A stretch of 64,000 nucleotides of DNA from Porphyra umbilicalis (lineage: Eukaryota > Rhodophyta > Bangiophyceae > Bangiales > Bangiaceae), in NCBI GenBank assembly GCA_002049455.2, contig KV919087.1, forward strand, positions 21,051-85,050, in the 5' to 3' direction. The position numbers and the translations under genes are program-made. A model generated the notes under the pieces. The model was not told the origin of the DNA, ran no database searches, and saw only the letters and a list, made by a program, of their open reading frames with translations. Positions 9,956 through 22,250 of this stretch are shown here, in pieces (the stretch's first letter is position 1; the number at the start of each line of letters is the position of its first letter).

Positions 9956-12900
9956 TCAACACATCCCCATCGTCTTGACATGCTTGTCGTGCTTGACCTT
10001 GGCGAGCTCCTTTGTCATCGGGTCTGCCGCCATCTCGTCCGTTCGACAGTGCTCGAGGATGACCTTGTCCGTCGTGATCGCATCCCGCACAAAGTGGTAG
10101 CGAATGTCGATGTGCTTGGTGCGCTTGTGCTCGACGGGATTCTTGGCGAAGTCGATGCAGCCGCTGTTGTCGACCTTGATGTTAACCGGCCCAACCAAGG
10201 TGTCCGACTGCGTCACGAGCATGGTGACGCGTTGGATGAGCTTGTCGAGCAAAACAGATTCCTTGCTGGCCTCGCAAAGAGCCATGTACTCCGCCTCCAT
10301 GGTAGATAGCGCCACCGTCTTCGGCAACTTCGAAGCCCAGCTGACGGCCGCCCCGCCAAAGATGAACATGAAGCCCGTCGTAGACCGCCGCGTCTCGTAG
10401 TCACCTGCCCAGTCGGCATCGCTGAAACCTTGGAGGATGCCCGACGCGGACTTGTTGTAGACCAGGCCCTTGTCGACAGACCCCTTGACATATCGGAGGA
10501 CGCGCTTCACAGCCGCCCAGTGCTCCTTCCCGTAGCGCGACACGAAGCGGCTTAGCTTGCCGACCGCAAAGGCGAGATCAGGACGCGTCCCGACCATCAG
10601 GTACATCAGGCTTCCGACGGCCTCGCGATAAGGAAGAGACTCGTCGCTCTTCTCCGACTTAGCCAGCTGCAGCCCGACCTCCAACGGAGTCGCGATCGGG
10701 TTGCACTCCGCCATACCGAACTTCTCGAGCACTTGTCCCGCGTACTTGCCCTGCGACAGCTTGAGGGTGCCCAACGTCTTGTCACGGCTGATCTCTAGCC
10801 CGAGGATGACCTTGGCCTCGCCCAGGTCCTTCAATTCGAAGCGCTTGCGAAGCGCCTTCTTGAATTTTGTTAAGCGCCTCCATGCTTGACCCAACCAGAA
10901 GAAGATCGTCGACGTACACCAGGACGATGATGATCTCACCGTCATCCATCTGGAGGTAGAGGCAGGCATCCGGGTCGATGTTGTCAAACCCTTGCGACTT
11001 GAGGAAGGCGTCGAGCTTGGCGTACCACATCTTGGGGGCTTGCTTAAGCCCATACAGCGCTTGGAGAAGACGGCACACCTTGTCCGGATACGCGGGATCG
11101 ACGTATCCCTCCGGCTGCTCCATGTAGACCTCCTCGTCAAGGTCGCCGTTCAGGAAGGCCGTCTTGACGTCCATCTGATGCAGCTCCCACCCGTTCGCCG
11201 CCGTCATCGCCAGGATGCATCGGATGGTAGTGAACTTGGCCACCGGCGCAAACGTCTCGTTGAAGTCAAGCCCCTTGATATGCCGATTGCCCATAAAGCA
11301 CAGGCGCGCCTTGTGCCGCGTCGTGTTGTTCCCGACCTTGTCCAGCTCATCCTTGACCTTGTAAACCCACTTGCCCTTGAGCACGCGTCGGCCGACCGGG
11401 CGATCTGTCAAACGCCATGTCTTGTTCTTGCGGATAGAGTCCATCATCTGGACCATTGCGGCCCGCCACTTGGTCGACTCTTGTCCTTGAACTGCTTGCC
11501 CATACGTCATGGGAGCCTCGTGAGCAACGAGGCTCACTGGACGCCAGTACTCAACCGGCGGCCTCCGCGATCGGCCGCTCCGACGCAGCGTGTCTTAAGA
11601 TCCGGCAGAACCTTGACTGTCGTCTGCCGATTTGTCCGAACCATCATCTTGCTGGTCGTCTCCGCCGTCATCTTCAGCGTCGACGTCTTGGTCGTCGCTG
11701 CCCGCATCCAAGCCCGTCTCGCCTTCTACGACTTCGTCCACGGGTGAGTCCTCTGGAACATCTGCAACCTTGCTTGAGTTGTTCTCGGAGAAAACGACGC
11801 TTCGCGCCTTGACGACCTTGCCGTCGTCGAGGATGACCTTGTACGCCTTGCTGCCGTCGGGATAGCCCACGAAAATGCCCTTTGCCGCCTTGTCTCCGAA
11901 CTTGCCATCGACGTGGCTCTTGTGCAGTACCACCCAGCACGTTGACCCAAACACCCGCATGTGGCTTACGTCGGGCTTGTTCCCGGTCTATAGCTCATGA
12001 GGCGTCTTGCCTACGGGAAGCGCACGGCTGGTGACGCGGTTCTTGATGTAGACCGCCGTCTTGATGGCATCCGCCCAAAGATCCTGGTCGACGTCCTTGT
12101 GTCGCATCATGGTGCGAGCCATCTCCACGAGAACTCGGTTGAGCCGCTCAGCAACCCCGTTCTGCTGCGGCGTGTCGGGCACCGTGGTCTGGTGCGTCTT
12201 GCCGTTCTCATCGTGAAGTGCCTTGAATGCGGACGACACGTACTCGCCGCCGTTGTCGGCCCGGAGCACCTTGATCTTGTTGCCGGTGTGCAGCTGTGCC
12301 TTGGTCAGCGACTTCTTGTACTCCGCGAGAACATCGCTCTTCTTGTGCAGGAAGACCACGTCCGTCCAGCGGGAGAAGTCATCGGTGAACGTGCCGAAGT
12401 AGAGCGCTCCGCCACGAGAGGGTTCTGACATAGGTCCACCGAGGTCCGAGTGCACGAGCTGGAGCCGCCTGGTCACACGAACGCCTCTTGCGCTAGGAAT
12501 AGGCGTCATTGCCGCCTTTCCGTACACGCACGGCTCGCAGATGTCCTTGACCACCATGGAAGTGCACTTGAGTCCGTCTACGTCCTTGGTCTTGATCATC
12601 CTCTTGACGCCGGCCACTTTCACGTGGCCAAGACGCTCATGCCATAGCTGCAGACAGGCCACCGCAGCAACATCCGACATAGGGGCCATGTCCAGGTGGT
12701 AGAGCCCGTTCTTACGCGTGCCGCACGCAGCAATCTTCTCGTTCATCTTGATGATGGACATACCGCGCTTGAACGACACTTCCGCCCCGCGTTCCTCCAT
12801 CATGCCGACCGACATGAGGTTGAAGCCCATAGTAGGAACATGGAGCACCTTCTCCAACTTGATCTTGCGCGTCTTGCCTTGCACAATGACGTTGAGGACG

Positions 12901-14284
12901 ACGGTTCCGACGCCAGCCGTGGCCACGGACCCCTTGTCACCCATCGTGACGCTCCGTCCCGAGGTCGTCTTGTAGTCATCGAAGCACGCACGCATCCAGC
13001 ACATGTGTGCAGACGCCGCAGAGTCGACAAGCCACGACTTGGAAATGTCATCGTTGTCTTCCGCGTTGCCAACGAGACAGATGGCGTCGTCGCTGTCGCT
13101 ACCGTCATCAGCCGCAATCGCGGCCACCTTGTCCTGTCTCTGCTTCTTGGCCTTGAGCTCTGGGCAATCATGAGCGATGTGCCTAAACTTGTGGCAGTAG
13201 TAGCACTCGATCTTGGAAAGGTCACCACGGCGGCCTTGACCTCGATAGTTGGCGCCGACGAGTGCCATGTCACCAATGCGCTTGATCGCCGGTGACTTGT
13301 CCGCCTGACGCCGCTCCTCCTGAAGCAAGCGGCTCTTGACAAAGTCGAGGCCTAGCTCGTCCTCGCCCTTGGCGTCTAGAGCCACCAGCAGGTTCTCATA
13401 CTTTGACGTCAGCCCGTTGAGAACGCTCATGGCGACATCCATCTCCGTCACCTCGCCGCCCATGGCCTTGAGGCTCTCGCCGAGGTTGCGCACGCGGTTG
13501 ATATTGCTGATCCCCGAATTTTGTCCTGGGGGACAGAGACAGAGACTGACTGTGAATAACAGCATTCTATTGGTCGGAAACGACAGTAAGAAGGCATCGA
13601 AGCCAATAGAAAGCCCGCATTCGATGCCAGGACCTTGCATCTAGCAGACCTCACTGTTTGCTGCCCCTTGATCCGATTTTCTTGGCACGGAGCAAGCTGC
13701 CCATGCGAGATCTTGAGATTTTCTACTGTCTCCTTGCCAGAAGTGCAGAAAAAAAGAGGAGCTGATGTCGATTTCCAGGCTGGATGGGCACATGTAAGCA
13801 ATCAGGCGCACCAAGTCAGTCCCAGGGGCGTATCTGATTGGTGGAGAGAGTCGGTCCGCAAGTCAGTCTCTGTCCACCAGGACAAAATTCGGGGATCAGC
13901 AATGTAGCCCAGGATGCCCTCGCCGACGTTCATCGCGACGGTGTAGAATTCGCGTCGCGCCTTCATCTTGTTCATCAAACTCTTGCGCTGGAAGACGCCT
14001 TGCAGGGTCGACCACATTTCCGCCGTCGTCTTGCACCCCGACACGTGCTCGAGCTGCTCAGACCCAAGGGTGAGCCCGATGATGGCGCTCGCCTTCGTGT
14101 CTCGACGCTTCCACACCGCCAACTCGCGGGCATCCGCGTCCGTCGGCTTGCCGTCTTCGTCAAGCATATCGTCCAGGTCGCGCAGCGCCAGGATCATCTT
14201 GATCCGCTGGCGCCACTCGTGGAAGTTCGTCTCCGTCAACTTGTCAATCTTGATGCCGCCCATGCCGGCAGCGCCACCGTCCAT
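9956..14284 (-). pseudogene. copia gag-pol of A2, degenerate
   Basis: Gag starts at 14284 (MDGGAAGMGG, then FHEWRQRIKMILALRDLDD) and is interrupted at 13903 by the 401-bp insert; coding resumes at 13502 (NRVRNLGESLK). The zinc knuckle CYYCHKFRHIAHDC, protease DSAASA, integrase and RT/RNase H follow. A TGG-to-TAG change stops the frame at about 11990 (after GKTPHEL), a CAA-to-TAA change stops it at about 11596, and a one-base frameshift near 10870 separates YVDDLLLVGSS from KKALRKRFELKDLGEAK. The frame ends near 9956 with KTMGMC. No functional polyprotein can be made. The residual sequence is very close to A1. Confidence 0.93.
13503..13903. mobile_element. 401-bp non-autonomous TIR element inside A2 gag
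   Basis: The ends are inverted: ATTGCTGATCCCCGAATTTT at 13503 matches the reverse complement of the right end at 13903, and similarity continues through TGTCCT, GACAGAGA and GACTGACT, giving about 40-bp imperfect TIRs. Removing exactly 401 bp restores the gag frame as ...LGYINRVRNLG, which fixes the insert size. There is no internal ORF. A target duplication is ambiguous (at most 2 bp, AT). Superfamily not assigned. Confidence 0.8.
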
Positions 14285-14433
14285 GATGCCTCCTTGTCGT
14301 AGCGCTTCCCGATCTTGCCGAACCTTGCGCCTTGACCGTCACGTCCTTGAACCACCTTGCACTCGTCTTCTTCGCACTTGACGCGACCGCCGCGACGCCG
14401 TCTGGCACACCTGGCCCTTGTCACAGCTCCGGC

Positions 14434-14448
14434 TCTGGGCACATAACC
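14434..14448 (-). other. A2 primer-binding site (initiator tRNA-Met 5'-half)
   Basis: The + strand reads CTGGGCACATAACC against the LTR, one change from the anticodon-arm sequence CTGGGCCCATAACC of initiator tRNA-Met. The element strand is therefore complementary to an internal tRNA fragment, not to a tRNA 3' end. Confidence 0.8.
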
Positions 14449-14986
14449 TGTTCAAACGCAGTGGGGATAGGGGACCACGGTGAAGTGGTTGAGTGGCTTG
14501 AGCTTGTGTCCATGTGTGCGAACGTGCTTTGTTGGTTGTCTCTCCAAAGCGCCCCTCTTCCCATCAAGGGCACTCCTCAAGTAGTCCAAGTCGGAGCACT
14601 CAAGCCCACCACGCAGCCCAAGCAGTTCGCCCGCGCACGCGCCCGCCCACACTCTAAATCAAAACGCTCACCAAATCAAAGCATCAGGGATCAAAGCAAA
14701 GCCCACGCAAATCGAACCATCAGAAGCGCAAGAACAAAAAATGTGAAATCGCAAAAATTTCACTCAAAATCGCACGGGTACAAATGGCGAATGCACCAGC
14801 GGTCATCAAAGCGCGAGGAAGTCGCATGGGTAGCCTAGTGGGAAGTAGGCACCCACTCTCATTAGGCGTGACCTTCGGGTCGCGTCCGGGAGTCGGGGGT
14901 TCGAACCCTGTCAATACCTGATTTCTTGAATTTTACTTTTTTACAGCAGGAGGGCTTACAGCGGCGTTGAGCATGACGTTTCAAAA
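14449..14986 (-). repeat. A2 5' LTR (538 bp)
   Basis: Pairs with 9246-9790. The outer end has lost the canonical terminal CA (CAAAA where the other copy has CAACA). It carries the second copy of the tRNA-like unit at 14824-14918. Confidence 0.92.
14824..14918 (+). repeat. tRNA-like unit, second copy, in A2 5' LTR
   Basis: Same A box (14831), TTCG-closed variable arm and B box GGTTCGAACCC (14898) as the unit at 9628. Presence in both LTRs shows the unit was already part of the LTR when A2 transposed. Confidence 0.65.
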
Positions 14987-14991
14987 CCTTC
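14987..14991. repeat. A2 target-site duplication, right (CCTTC)
   Basis: Matches 9241-9245 exactly. Confidence 0.9.
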
Positions 14992-17579
14992 GAACCGGAC
15001 AAGCTTCGCCGTGCAGAGAACGCCACCGAAAGGGGCCTCTTTCGCGGGGCGGAGTTTCGAAGGGGAGAGGTGCCTCGGCCCTACCGACCAGGTTCGGCCA
15101 GCTCGTTCCTTGCGACGGTAGTGGTCGGGGTCAGTCACCTTTGAGTGCGTGCGCCAGTAACTGCCACGAGAGTCCTGTCTCGGGGGGCATCACCAGAGGT
15201 GAAGCCCGCGCTCCCTGGGGCAGGATGAAGCTCTCAATAGCCAACGGGGCGGACGACTGGTCGCGGAGCTTGTGACGTTGGCGTGTGGGGTGCCTGGAGG
15301 TATGTTGCTGACTCGCGTTGGATCTGGTAACGACTGGCGGGGGGGGGCGACGAGGCGGCGTGGGGGGACGACGAGGCGGCAAGCGGGGGTGACGGCGGCG
15401 GGAGGCGGGGGGGGGCAACGATGCGGCGCTGGAAGCTGCGGCGACGGCGATGTTGAAGACCGGGAGGGGGGGTGGTAGCTGATGAGGCGGCGCGAGGGGG
15501 CGATGAGGCGGCGGTTGGAGGCGGTGCCCCTGGTGTCGTCACTGCGGGCATGCGATGGAGCCGCCCAAGGCGCTGCGGACGCTGGCATTTACTCCGGGCG
15601 GCACCGGCCGCGGCGGCGACCTGGTCGCCGCCGCCATCACAACATTTTTACTTCCTGCAGACTCCTCGACGGGAGCGGCGCCGACCCCGCGCACGCCGTG
15701 TCGTTGGCAGTGCAGCTCGGTCTTGCTGTCGGCGTGACAGGCGTCGGCGTTGGCGACTACCTGGCCGCCTGCTCACCCCGCCGCCTGCTCACCGACCCAT
15801 CGAAGGCGCGGGCGGCGCAAGCGAGCAACGACCAGACCGTGGTGTTTTTGACGGTCGTCAAAGGGGCGCGGCAGGCGTCTTTGGAGAGGGTGATGGTCCC
15901 CCGCACCGCCGCGCCCGCGGTGCAGGCGCCGGTGGCACCGGCGCCGCCCGCGACCTCGGGTGTCGGGGTGGACGGACACCCGGGGGTCGCCTGTTTCGTC
16001 GCCTCAGCGGCAGCCGTCGTCAATCTGCGCGGGTGCGGGGGCATCGCCGTCGCCCGCGTGATGAGGCCGCGAAGATGATCTTCCGATGCCATCTCTCGTC
16101 ATCGCGGCAGTGTTTTCGACATCTACGGCTTGTAAATTGCGTCCACAGCTCCCGACCTCATCTGAATACGCCATCCGACGACATCAGCATTTCGTTCACG
16201 ATTTGGCTTTCTTCGTCTCAAAACTCCCTTCCGTCTACGTTTTCCTTTTTTTCCTGTGTCGCAGTATCTGTAGAAGTTCGGAAACGGTGGAGGTTGTGCC
16301 GTTGAAGTCGTGCGGTTTGCTGTGTCGATCGGACCAGGCATGCGCGTCTCAACCATTGCTGTGGGGGGAAGCCTGCAACGGTGTCCAGTTGGGGGTTCCT
16401 GCATCGGCGACTGGGGGTCTGAGGAGGCGATTTTCGTGGTTGCCCCGGCCGCTCCTGAACAACGCTGTTTCACCCCCCGTCGCCCATGCACACAGCTGCG
16501 CGTCCGCCCGCCGCCCCTGTGCACTGCTGCCGCGTTGTGTCCGCGCCCCATCTGCTGGTTTCAGCGCCTGCTGCCATGGTGTGGCGCCAGTACGCGCAGT
16601 TCTGGTGTCCGTGGTGGGTTAGTGGTGGCGCGACGGACGCACACCCCCGCCCCCAGCTTTGCAGCCCGCGGGCACCTAGCTCCCTTTGTGGGCGGCACCG
16701 CCGCTGGACGCCCTGACCACGGCCAAGGACGGGTAGTCAGGGCCGTCCCGCTCTGTGAGAGGGTATCCGTCGCCGTCTGGGGCAGCAGTGCGACCCCGTC
16801 TCTCTGAATCTGATACCGTGTGCAGACAGGGAAACACCGTTCCCCCCCACCTATTGGCAGACACAGACATTCGTGGTCCGCACGGCGGTCGGCGCTTGTG
16901 ACTATTTTGGGCCTGCACGCCAGTGTGGGTCAGCAGCAGTGGGACTCGCTGTGCTGGGATCAATGGTGGTTACGCCACGGTGGCCGGCACCCTTCCTGCC
17001 ATTCCCGGTCGCTGGACTCACAGCCTCTAACGACGGCTGCGGCACAGTGGCAGGCGCCCTCCACTGCCAGTCCCTGTCGCTGGGTGCGTCGCCACCAATC
17101 GCGGCTGCTGTACAGCTGCAGGCGCCCCTCCCTACCATTCTCTGCCGCTCGCCGCACTGCCATTCACAGCAGGTGCTGATCAGCAGCCGGCGCCCCCCCC
17201 TATCCAGTCTCAGTCAGCGGCCGCCACCAACTGCGGCTGCAGCATGGTGGTCGGGACCTTCTCATGCCAGTCCCAGCCCCCGGTCGTTCCGTCACAAGCG
17301 GTGACTCCATCACGGCGGCCGGCGCTCTCTGCTGTCAACCTCTGGCGCCGGCCGCGCTGCCACCCCTGTCCGCCGCCACAAGCACTCATTGCAGCGGCGG
17401 TACAGACGAACTCTGTGGGCCTCCGCTTTCCGTGACACAACCCCACTACCACCAAGACTCCACGCTGGGGAGTTACGGGGGGGCGGGGGCTGCGGTGGCT
17501 GGTTGAGCAGCTCTGACGGGATGAGGGGAGCTGTTTCTTATGTTCTTTGTGAGAAAGGGCATTCAAAGGCAACTCTCTA
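14992..17579. other. no convincing gene
   Basis: GC-rich sequence. A forward frame 15482-16078 (198 codons, Ala/Val-rich, with AVSLAVQLGLAVGVTGVGVG) is possible but matches nothing I recognise and overlaps equally long open frames. The interval 16300-17560 shows weak internal repetition and no coding signal. Confidence 0.4.
17026..17300. repeat. degenerate GCGGCTGC-containing repeats
   Basis: GCGGCTGC-type blocks followed by GGCAGGCGCCC-like and CCAGTC-like blocks recur about every 65-130 bp (near 17035, 17101 and 17231). Divergence is high and the unit is not sharply defined. Confidence 0.3.
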
Positions 17580-20500
17580 TTACCTTCTGTCGCTATGTAC
17601 AATTGTCCCCACCACATCCACATGCAACCTACGATACCACTCTGGCCATTTGTGAGCTGCCCCAAACGCCTTGCTGTCCCTGTGTATGGCAACCGCATTC
17701 GAAACGGCTTGCTGGTACACAGTGAACGTGATGAACTGGTCCTGCTTCATCTGCCGCAGGTGGTGCTGCTGCCGCCTAGAGAGGGCGTTGCGCTCCTCGC
17801 AAGATGACGTGTTGATGGCGTCCATGGACGCATAGGAGTTAGGGCTCAGCGCCGCCGAGCAGTCGGTGTGGTTCTCGCCCCAGTGGAACCTGTTACACTT
17901 GGGCGCGACCCGCCGCGCGATCCACGGCAGCCGCACGAGCGCCGACTTCAGGGTTGCGCACGCGAAGTCGTAGATAATCGTCAACGGCATCCGGACAAAC
18001 AGCTGCGCGACAAACTCCAACGGCATCCGCTGGCTCTCCGCGCCCGTCAGCACAATAACGCCGAGGCACTTGGGGTGGGAGCACGTGCAGAAGGCGCCGA
18101 CCGTGCCGCCCGTGTGCGTCTTCTCGGTCCCCATCAAATGGTTGCAGTCGGGCAGGTCCGTGTTGGCCGTCGCCGCGCCCGAGAAGCAGGGCATTGGCCG
18201 CAGCGCGGGCAAGCCGGGCGCCCAAATACCCGTCCGGAGGTAGTCGTCCCACTGGTCCGTGTGCTCACTGTACACGGACCGGTAGGACGCGACAGTCGCC
18301 GGCGGCAGCAGCCACCCACTGCTGTACGCCTTGTGGGAGAACGTTTGTAGCGGATGCGCCGCCGCCATCTCATACCGCAACGCCTCCACCGCGGCACTGT
18401 CCAGCGCCATGACGCCGCTCTCGTCGCCGACCCACTTGTCGTACTCCACCACCCGGCGCTTGAGCGTCATAAGCACCGCCGCCAGCAGCTTGCGCGTATC
18501 GGGGTCGGCCTCAAGCCCGGGCCCAAGACACGCGACGGCGCCGCGCAACAGGCGCTGCTCCTTGACCTCGGGCAACCTCAACACCGTTGCGAGTGCGGCG
18601 ACGGAAAAGTTGTTGGCGAGCAGCACGCCCAGCACGGCGTCCACCGCCACCCACGACCCCTGCGGCGCCCACACAAAGACCGGGTCGACCGTCACCGCGC
18701 GCACAAACTCCAAGACCTTGAGCATCGACGCTGCCATTCCCAGCACATGCGGCAAAAATGGCAAGCTCATCACGAGCCGCTGCTCCTCGCCGGTGACGCC
18801 ACCCCTTCGTGCCCAACGCCGGCTCTTCCAGCGCCTCGCCGTAGCTTAGCAGCGTCGCGCCCTTGTCCCACTCGACAGGGGCGTGGATCTTGACGGGAGG
18901 CGGAATGTCGAAGCCGTCGTCGTCACTTGCGAAGACGTCGCCGTCGCTCGTGGTGTCACTTGAAGAGTACAGGGTCGTCTCGGTCGACCCTATCGCCGCC
19001 CGCCGCGCCCGCTTTCGGCCGCGCTCGGCGTCGGCATCGTACAACTCGGCGTCGTCGCTGACGTCGCCGTCGCCTCCGCCGCCCCCGACAATTGGCGCCA
19101 CCGAACCCGGCCCGCCAGTCGCAGCGGGCGGCGTCGCGTCCACGACGAGCTCGTTGATGCGAGCCATGAGCGCGGCGGGTACTCGACGGCGGAGGTCGTA
19201 CGACGCGTCGAGGATCGTCAACGCCAACGACCTGGTGGCGCGGCGCACGTCAAAAACTCCCCGAAGCAGCGCAACAAGCTCCATCGAAGCGCCGCCGTCC
19301 ACAATGGGATCCCACCCCCTCTCTTTGCTCCGACCGTCAAGGTGGGGGCGGGACCCCGAAAATGTTTGCTCCACGCCGTCAACGGCCAGATTGCCCAAGA
19401 GAAGCGTCACCGCCATGACGTGGCCTCGCATCGCTGTCACCGTTGTTATAGCCTTGCTGCTCGAGGCGACCGACTTACGTTCCCGCTTAGACGACAGCAC
19501 CCGTCCGAGCGCCTTGGCCACCCACTCGTTGGCGATCAAGCACGCCACCCGCGACGCGCGGGGGACGACGTGGATGTGTAGGACGCTCGGAAGAAGGCCA
19601 CCTTGATCTTGACCCGGTAGCCCAGCTGCAAGCCGTCGAAGGAGACGACGGCGTAGCTGCCGTCGGGCCGCCGACACGTAGCGCACGACACTGTGTCGTA
19701 GGGGGGGCCCTTGATGACAAACGCCAAGTAAAGCAGCAGCGCTTTGCGCAACGTCGTCACCGACCGCATGTGCTTGTTTGACTGCGGGTACTTGCAGCCC
19801 GTGTGGAGCTCCGTAAACGCCTCCCGCAAGTAGGCAGTGGCGTGCGACGAAGTGCCGTTGCGGGCAAGGTTGACGGCGACCTCAAATAAAAACGCCTCGG
19901 AGTACACGGTGTAGCACGAGTGGAAGATCACGCCGCGCTCCGCACCGTCCGGCAGCACGCGCAATAGGCACTTGTGGCACCGCCACGTCTCCACCGTGGC
20001 TGGCACGACCCCGTCCTCGAACTCGACCTTGGCGTTTTTCACCACAAAGGGCGACTTGGGGGAGCGGCCGACGCGGCAAAACGGGCACTGCTGGCCGGCA
20101 AGGTAGTGTATCTTGTGCTCCTTGTGGCGGCGCGCGCGAATCAGGTGCGCGCGCTCACGCTGCGCGACGCGGCGAGGCACGAGGTGTCGGCTCTTGGCCG
20201 ACCGTGACTTCCACTTAAACCGATTAACCGGCATCACCGGTGACGAGCTGCTTGGCAGATGGGATGGCAGCTCGGCAGCGCCGGCCGCCTCAAGGTCGCG
20301 GCCGTCCGCAGCGGCGCGCGCAACATCCAGCAGCCGCGCCTCGTCCTTGCCGTCTTCATCCACATCCGAGTCCGAGCTGTCCTCTCCAAGCCCGTCCGCG
20401 TGCGCCTTGCTTGTCGCAACTGCGATGCTGGCATGGCTGCAGGTCATGTCGCCCGTCCTGCAGGAGTGGCAGACCCACGCCGCGCCGCGCGACTGGCGCA

Positions 20501-21500
20501 CGGCCGAGAAGGGCCAGCTGGTGTAGCCGTTGCGCACGACGCAAACCTTGTCCCCATACAGGACCCCCACACCAGCGCGCAACCGTTCGACTTTGATCGC
20601 CGCGTTGAGCACGTCGAAGAGGGTTTTCAAGTCGACACCCATGGTCTGCCGTACCTCCTCGAGGGCACCGACCATGGGGATGCGCAGGGAACAGCCATCC
20701 GCTCCGAGGCACTGCTCCTCCTCGCTACAAGCGCACCGTACGACGCCGCCGTCGAGCCACGCGGTCGCCACCACCACCTGGTGTTGCCCCTCATCGTTGC
20801 GCGACCCGCTGCTGCCAAACCGCAGCACGACGCCAACAGCTCCACTCGGGGCAAGGCCCCACGCCCGACCCCGCAGCGCCTTGTAGGTAATCTTGGCGCG
20901 CATGCGCCACATGTTTCGCAGCGCCGCCATCGCCCGCAGTGTGTCGTCGCTCGAGTCAAACCTCTGCTTGAGGCTTGCGTAGGCCATCGTACAAAACAGC
21001 ACCTCCAGCTCCTTGCCGAGCGACTCTCGCAAGCGAAGCCCAGATCCACGCTCCCGACCAGGGCCCTCCTCTTTCCAGCCAGCCGCAGCTCGGGGAGCGG
21101 TGGGGGGAGCAAACCCGCTGGAGTGCGGCGGCTGGGCGACATTGGCCGCCAGGATGGCGTCGGCGCTCAAATACTCCATTGTGTTGCCGTCAAATAGGTA
21201 CGTGGTTGGCGCAGGAGCCGGTATTGCTGCCGCGGACGGGTTCAAGAGCACTGCGAGGTCTGGAAACAGCGCCGCCGCCGACACTTGCTCAAAAGGGGCG
21301 CCTGAGGCTTCATTGTCCACCGAGGGGCCCCCTTCGACAGGCTGGGACAAATCAGGCGCCGACGGCGAGCGCCCAGAGGCCGCAGCGACCCCCGTCGTGC
21401 AGCAAGCAGCCAGGAGAAAAAGCACCAAGGGAGGGAGGCCAGCGCTCCCGCACGCTACCACAGCCATAGCAACACGAACTGTCACCGGGTACCCCCCCAT
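17580..21500 (-). pseudogene. KDZ-superfamily (Zisupton-like) transposase, two frameshifts
   Basis: Three reading segments join into one protein. Segment 1 (from about 21500; the frame is open to 22421 but through a Pro/Arg-rich minisatellite) has Cys clusters CxCSEEEQC and CHSC..TCSHA, then CPFC...WRCHKC, then CATCRRPDGS followed by SFDGLQLG (about 19640), a plausible first catalytic Asp. A one-base shift near 19595 moves to segment 2 (HIHVVPRASRVACLIANEW...) and a second shift near 18800 returns to the first frame (SLPFLPHVLGMAAS...). Segment 3 has IIYDFACATLKS (second Asp), RFHWGENHTDCS and SSCEERNALSRR (likely Glu), ending at 17580. YD-x-AC, RFHW-x-NHT-x-CS and CEE-x-N are hallmarks of Zisupton-like KDZ transposases. 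Terminal repeats were not found. Confidence 0.75.
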
Positions 21501-21599
21501 TGTGTAAGGCACGTACTGACAAAAGGCAGCCACGCAGGCGGCAGACGGAAAGGATGGCGTCGCCGCGGGGGCGGCAGCGGCGGCGAGGCGGGGCAGGGT

Positions 21600-22250
21600 A
21601 GCGGGGGGGGGACTAAGGGCACACCACAACGACCAGAGGGCGCCACGGGTGCCGGATGACAGCCGCGAAGACGAGCAGCGGTGGCGCGGCGGCAGCGGCC
21701 GCCGTTCCGCCGCAGTGGTCGCGTGCAGCGGCTGCCGCCGCACGCGCGGCAGCGGCCGTGACGAGGGGCAGCGGCGCGGGGGGAGCACAAGGACGAACAA
21801 GGCACCGCCGCCTGCAGCGGGCGCCGGCCGGGCGGATAAGCGGAGGTGGCGCCGCGGCAGCAGCCGCTGCTGCGCGGCGGGCGGCGCCCGCGGCGGCAGC
21901 CAACGCACGCGCGGCAGTGGCGGCGAAAGGGGGCGGGGGGGCGGGGGGAGCGCGAAGAAGAACAAGGCCCGCCACGGGCGCCAGGCCTCAGCCGGACTGG
22001 CGAGCAGCGGTGGCGCCGCGGCGGCGGCCGCCGCTCCGCCGCGGGGTGCGCCCGCAGCGGCTCCCGCCGCACGTGTCGCAGCGGCGGCCAGGGGCGGCAG
22101 TGCGCGGAAAGGGGCGCCACGAGCGTGCCAAGATGAACAGGGCGGTACCACCGGCACCCGGTGCCAAGCGGGAGGGCGAGCAGCGGTGGCGCCGCGGCAG
22201 CGGCCGCCGAACCGCCGCAGGTGGTGGCCGTGGCGACGACGTGGGGGGGC
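21600..22250. repeat. ~165-177-bp GC-rich minisatellite, about four units
   Basis: Blocks resembling GAGCAGCGGTGGCGCCGCGG recur near 21675, 21838, 22003 and 22180. It lies upstream of the KDZ transposase and yields long open frames on both strands that look compositional rather than coding. Confidence 0.6.

Larger units (their letters stand above)
9246..14986 (-). mobile_element. complete copia element A2 (dead), reverse strand
   Basis: Two LTRs (545 and 538 bp), a half-tRNA primer-binding site, a polypurine tract and a 5-bp target duplication define a full insertion. The coding region is inactivated by two nonsense codons, one frameshift and a 401-bp TIR insertion in gag. By eye the LTRs differ at roughly 10 sites plus a 7-bp indel. 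Confidence 0.95.

Noticed and set aside
15482..16078. 198-codon forward gene
   Set aside because: Kept only as a possibility: overlapping frames are equally long and no domain or repeat signature supports it.
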